Of a DNA stretch of 64,000 nt, positions 62,173 to 64,000 are shown in pieces (position 1 is the stretch's first letter; every line of letters begins with the position of its first letter). The stretch comes from Akkermansiaceae bacterium. Lineage in GTDB: Bacteria; Verrucomicrobiota; Verrucomicrobiia; Verrucomicrobiales; Akkermansiaceae. The notes beneath the pieces are model-generated. The model was not told the origin of the DNA, made no database searches, and was given only the letters and a program-made list of their open reading frames with translations. The DNA lies in the NCBI GenBank assembly GCA_905182405.1, contig CAJJBQ010000002.1:1116001-1180000 (forward strand), read 5' to 3'. Both the position numbers and the translations under genes were made by a program.

Positions 62173-62898
62173 TTACGCGCCCCTCATGAGTGAAATCTCA
62201 GCAAGGCTAATAAAGGATTTGATAAGATCTTCCGCCGAAGCTTCTTTCAAGATATCGACCGATACCGCCCGTTCCAAGGTGAACCTTCCTGAGCGAGTTC
62301 GGCGAAGCGCGCTGAGATGTCCCCCGCATCCCAGATCATTTCCAATATCGTGGGCGTAGGAACGGACATAGAAACCTTTCGAGCAGTCGACTGAGAAATC
62401 GATCTCAGGCAACGCGATGCGGCTAAGATCATATCTCTTAATGAAAACAGGCCGCGGATCACGCTTCACCTCCTGCCCCTGACGCGCCAATTTATAAAGA
62501 GGAACCCCATCTTTTTTAATCGCCGAAACCATCGGGGGAATCTGCTCAAAATCTCCCATATACTGATCGAAAGCTCCTCTAATCTGCTCCTCTGACAAAG
62601 CGGGTACTTCTTTCTCTATCAGGATATCCCCCTCTTTGTCCTGTGTCGACGTAGTCGCTCCCAGTGTGATCGTGCCGACGTAGGTTTTATCCTCGCTCAT
62701 CAGAAGATCCTGAATCTTGGTCGCACGATTGATGACGAGCATCAGGAGCCCGGTCGCCATCGGATCGAGTGTGCCGCAGTGCCCTATCTTTTTCATCTTA
62801 AGCTGACGTCGGGCGATCGCCACGACATCGTGAGAGGTCATTCCGGGTGCTTTATCGATAAGAAGGACGCCGCTGGGGAGGTCTTGAGGAGAGTGCAT
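62173..62898 (-). CDS. truB: tRNA pseudouridine(55) synthase
   Basis: A 241-aa protein. The nucleophile is Asp45 in 'GHCGTLDPMATGLL', and 'KTYVGTITLGATTSTQDKEG' and 'CSKGFYVRSYAHDIG' are further TruB motifs. It makes the pseudouridine of the T-loop of all tRNAs. Somewhat short at the C-terminus: the PUA domain found in E. coli TruB is absent. It is 10 bp before lspA and 18 bp after nrnA. Confidence 0.95.
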   Translation of the reverse strand: MHSPQDLPSGVLLIDKAPGMTSHDVVAIARRQLKMKKIGHCGTLDPMATGLLMLVINRATKIQDLLMSEDKTYVGTITLGATTSTQDKEGDILIEKEVPALSEEQIRGAFDQYMGDFEQIPPMVSAIKKDGVPLYKLARQGQEVKRDPRPVFIKRYDLSRIALPEIDFSVDCSKGFYVRSYAHDIGNDLGCGGHLSALRRTRSGRFTLERAVSVDILKEASAEDLIKSFISLAEISLMRGA

Positions 62899-62916
62899 AG
62901 TTGTGTGTAAAAAAAT

Positions 62917-63906
62917 CTAGAGTGAAGAGTTGATGGCTTCCCTGATCTTCGCCAAAACTTTCGAGCGCGCTACTTCGAGCGGTCCAGTCATCCGAATTCC
63001 GGCAGCCAGCGCATGTCCACCGCCGCCGAAGATCCCGCAGAGTTCGCTACAATTGATACACTTGTCCTTCGACCGCATCGAGACCCGGATTTTCCCTTCG
63101 TCGAGTTCCTCAAAGAAGACCGCAATCACCACGCCCTTGATCGAGCGAATGATATCGATCATCCCCTCGGTATCGTCGGCGATTAGCTGATGCTCTTCCT
63201 TCGTCTCATTCGTCAGGTGCCACCAGGCCACCCGTCCATCGTCCGATCGCTCCAGGGCATTCAAAAGAGCTCGCATCAGCTCCACCTTACGAAAGGGCTG
63301 ATTGTCATAGGTCAACTGGTTGATTTCTCCGACATTTAAACCCAAGCTCACCAAGTCGGCCGCCATCTCGTAAGTCTGCTGAGTTGTTCCAGGATACTGA
63401 AAGGAACCCGTGTCAGTGGAAGTCGCGACATAAATGGAATCTCGACTGATCTCAGAAAGTGGTAAGTCGAGCGCCTTAATCAAGTTGTAAACGATCTGAC
63501 CCGTCGCCGGACTGGAGTCGTCGATGAAATTAAAATCCCCATAACCCGGGTTTGAAATATGATGATCGATATTGATCACCACCTTCGCCGAATTTACGAT
63601 TGCAAAGGACGCTTCGCCAACTCGGGAATGAGCAGCGGTATCGAGACAAATTGCCACTTCGACTTCCACCGGGCCCGCTTTCGAGGAAATCTCCACCTTT
63701 TCCGAACCAGGCAAAAAGACGAGCGATTCCGGACAGCCATCCTCATTGAGATAGCGAACCGTCTTGCCGATCCCTTCCAAAGCATGGCCCAAGGCAAGAA
63801 TCGAGCCTATCGCATCGCCATCAGGACGCACATGGCTTACCACAACAAAAGAATCATGGTCCTTAAAGACCTGGCCAATTTCCTGAAATGTCGCGTTCTT
63901 ACTCAT
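62917..63906 (-). CDS. nrnA: DHH/DHHA1 phosphoesterase, NrnA-like (nanoRNase/pAp phosphatase)
   Basis: A 329-aa protein. DHH-family metal ligands: 'VSHVRPDGDAIGS' (His25, Asp29, Asp31), 'CLDTAAHSR' (Asp89) and 'INIDHHISNPGYGD' (Asp114, His115, His116). The C-terminal DHHA1 motif 'FGGGGHALAAGIRM' is present near residue 291. It degrades short oligoribonucleotides and 3'-phosphoadenosine 5'-phosphate; enzymes of this group can also act on linear products of c-di-AMP (pApA), which would connect to cdaA here, an inference. First visible gene of the operon. Confidence 0.92.
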   Translation of the reverse strand: MSKNATFQEIGQVFKDHDSFVVVSHVRPDGDAIGSILALGHALEGIGKTVRYLNEDGCPESLVFLPGSEKVEISSKAGPVEVEVAICLDTAAHSRVGEASFAIVNSAKVVINIDHHISNPGYGDFNFIDDSSPATGQIVYNLIKALDLPLSEISRDSIYVATSTDTGSFQYPGTTQQTYEMAADLVSLGLNVGEINQLTYDNQPFRKVELMRALLNALERSDDGRVAWWHLTNETKEEHQLIADDTEGMIDIIRSIKGVVIAVFFEELDEGKIRVSMRSKDKCINCSELCGIFGGGGHALAAGIRMTGPLEVARSKVLAKIREAINSSL

Positions 63907-63914
63907 TGATGAAT

Positions 63915-63933
63915 CCCCACTACTGCGGTGGGG
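63915..63933 (-). promoter_or_regulatory. Hairpin that may mask the nrnA ribosome site
   Basis: On the minus strand CCCCAC and GTGGGG pair around a seven-base loop and end 8 bases before the nrnA ATG. The GTGGGGA arm contains the only purine-rich Shine-Dalgarno-like sequence, so the stem would hide it until melted. No T-run follows, which argues against a terminator. Confidence 0.4.
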
Positions 63934-64000
63934 CAGATTCTGACTAGCACGGGAAGACGATCAAGAACGAACAAAGACCCACTGCCTTTTACTGGCAATT

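Noticed and set aside
1..64000. tRNA or rRNA genes
   Set aside because: Looked by eye for T-loop words such as GTTCGAATC or GTTCAAATC in a cloverleaf context; the only hit-like word (41484) is part of the 40-bp repeat and has no stems. A tRNA scan would settle it.

Overview
The window reads as a chromosomal segment of a Gram-negative member of the PVC group, most likely Verrucomicrobiota. Supporting signs are a DUF1080 plus large beta-propeller plus cytochrome c fusion typical of PVC bacteria, an adjacent formylglycine-type sulfatase and GDSL/SASA acetylesterase, many small lipoproteins, a single-chain eukaryote/Thermus-type glycyl-tRNA synthetase, secreted proteins with a shared 'SDGDGWSN.AEY' C-terminal module, and a LexA gene with a site close to the TGTTC-N4-GAACA operator published for Verrucomicrobia. 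Genus cannot be decided from sequence alone. I see no prophage, intact insertion sequence, CRISPR array, tRNA or rRNA.

Layout, 1-24.6 kb: the end of glycogen synthase, a secreted zincin-type metalloprotease, and a tight run with rsmB, an L,D-transpeptidase, an ACT-domain protein and trmD. A convergent membrane Ser/Thr kinase follows with a 57-aa lipoprotein and a decayed second copy of it upstream, then two tandem paralogous coiled-coil membrane proteins of unknown function. Next come an MsbA-like exporter, serS, a murein-peptidase-like lipoprotein, recQ, an M29 aminopeptidase, and an operon cdaA - 45-aa 'mini-CdaR' - bioD. An SRPBCC/AsmA-like pair, lexA with its operator, and a divergent D-Ala-D-Ala carboxypeptidase close the region.

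24.6-38 kb: bioF (carrying a short in-frame repeat), a peroxiredoxin, rppH, an exported protein, a cytochrome c, and a five-gene minus-strand operon (TANGO2-like, ATP-grasp, PlsC-like O-acyltransferase, DinB-like, GNAT N-acyltransferase). This operon looks like an aminolipid (ornithine- or glycine-lipid type) pathway with an additional ATP-grasp ligase. Then glycyl-tRNA synthetase, an NhaC antiporter and dGTPase.

38-64 kb: a heavy-metal RND efflux operon (outer-membrane factor, membrane-anchored adaptor, CzcA-like pump) surrounded by His-rich exported proteins and two copies of a 40-bp repeat; a secreted nuclease-like protein; a translationally coupled operon for sulfated/acetylated glycan use (acetylesterase, sulfatase, alpha/beta hydrolase, DUF1080-haem protein); a decayed LamG-type adhesin; a zinc-uptake operon (znuA, a coupled 135-aa exported protein, znuC, znuB) behind two tandem dyads that look like Zur boxes; a pRiA4b-type protein, an RluA-family pseudouridine synthase, a DUF2062 protein; a gene-poor stretch with remnants; and finally nrnA-truB-lspA in one operon.

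The most novel-looking items are the ATP-grasp/acyltransferase operon, the transmembrane-only CdaR remnant overlapping cdaA, the tandem coiled-coil paralogs, and the duplicated operator overlapping the znuA start codon. All gene functions are read by eye from motifs; no database comparison was made.
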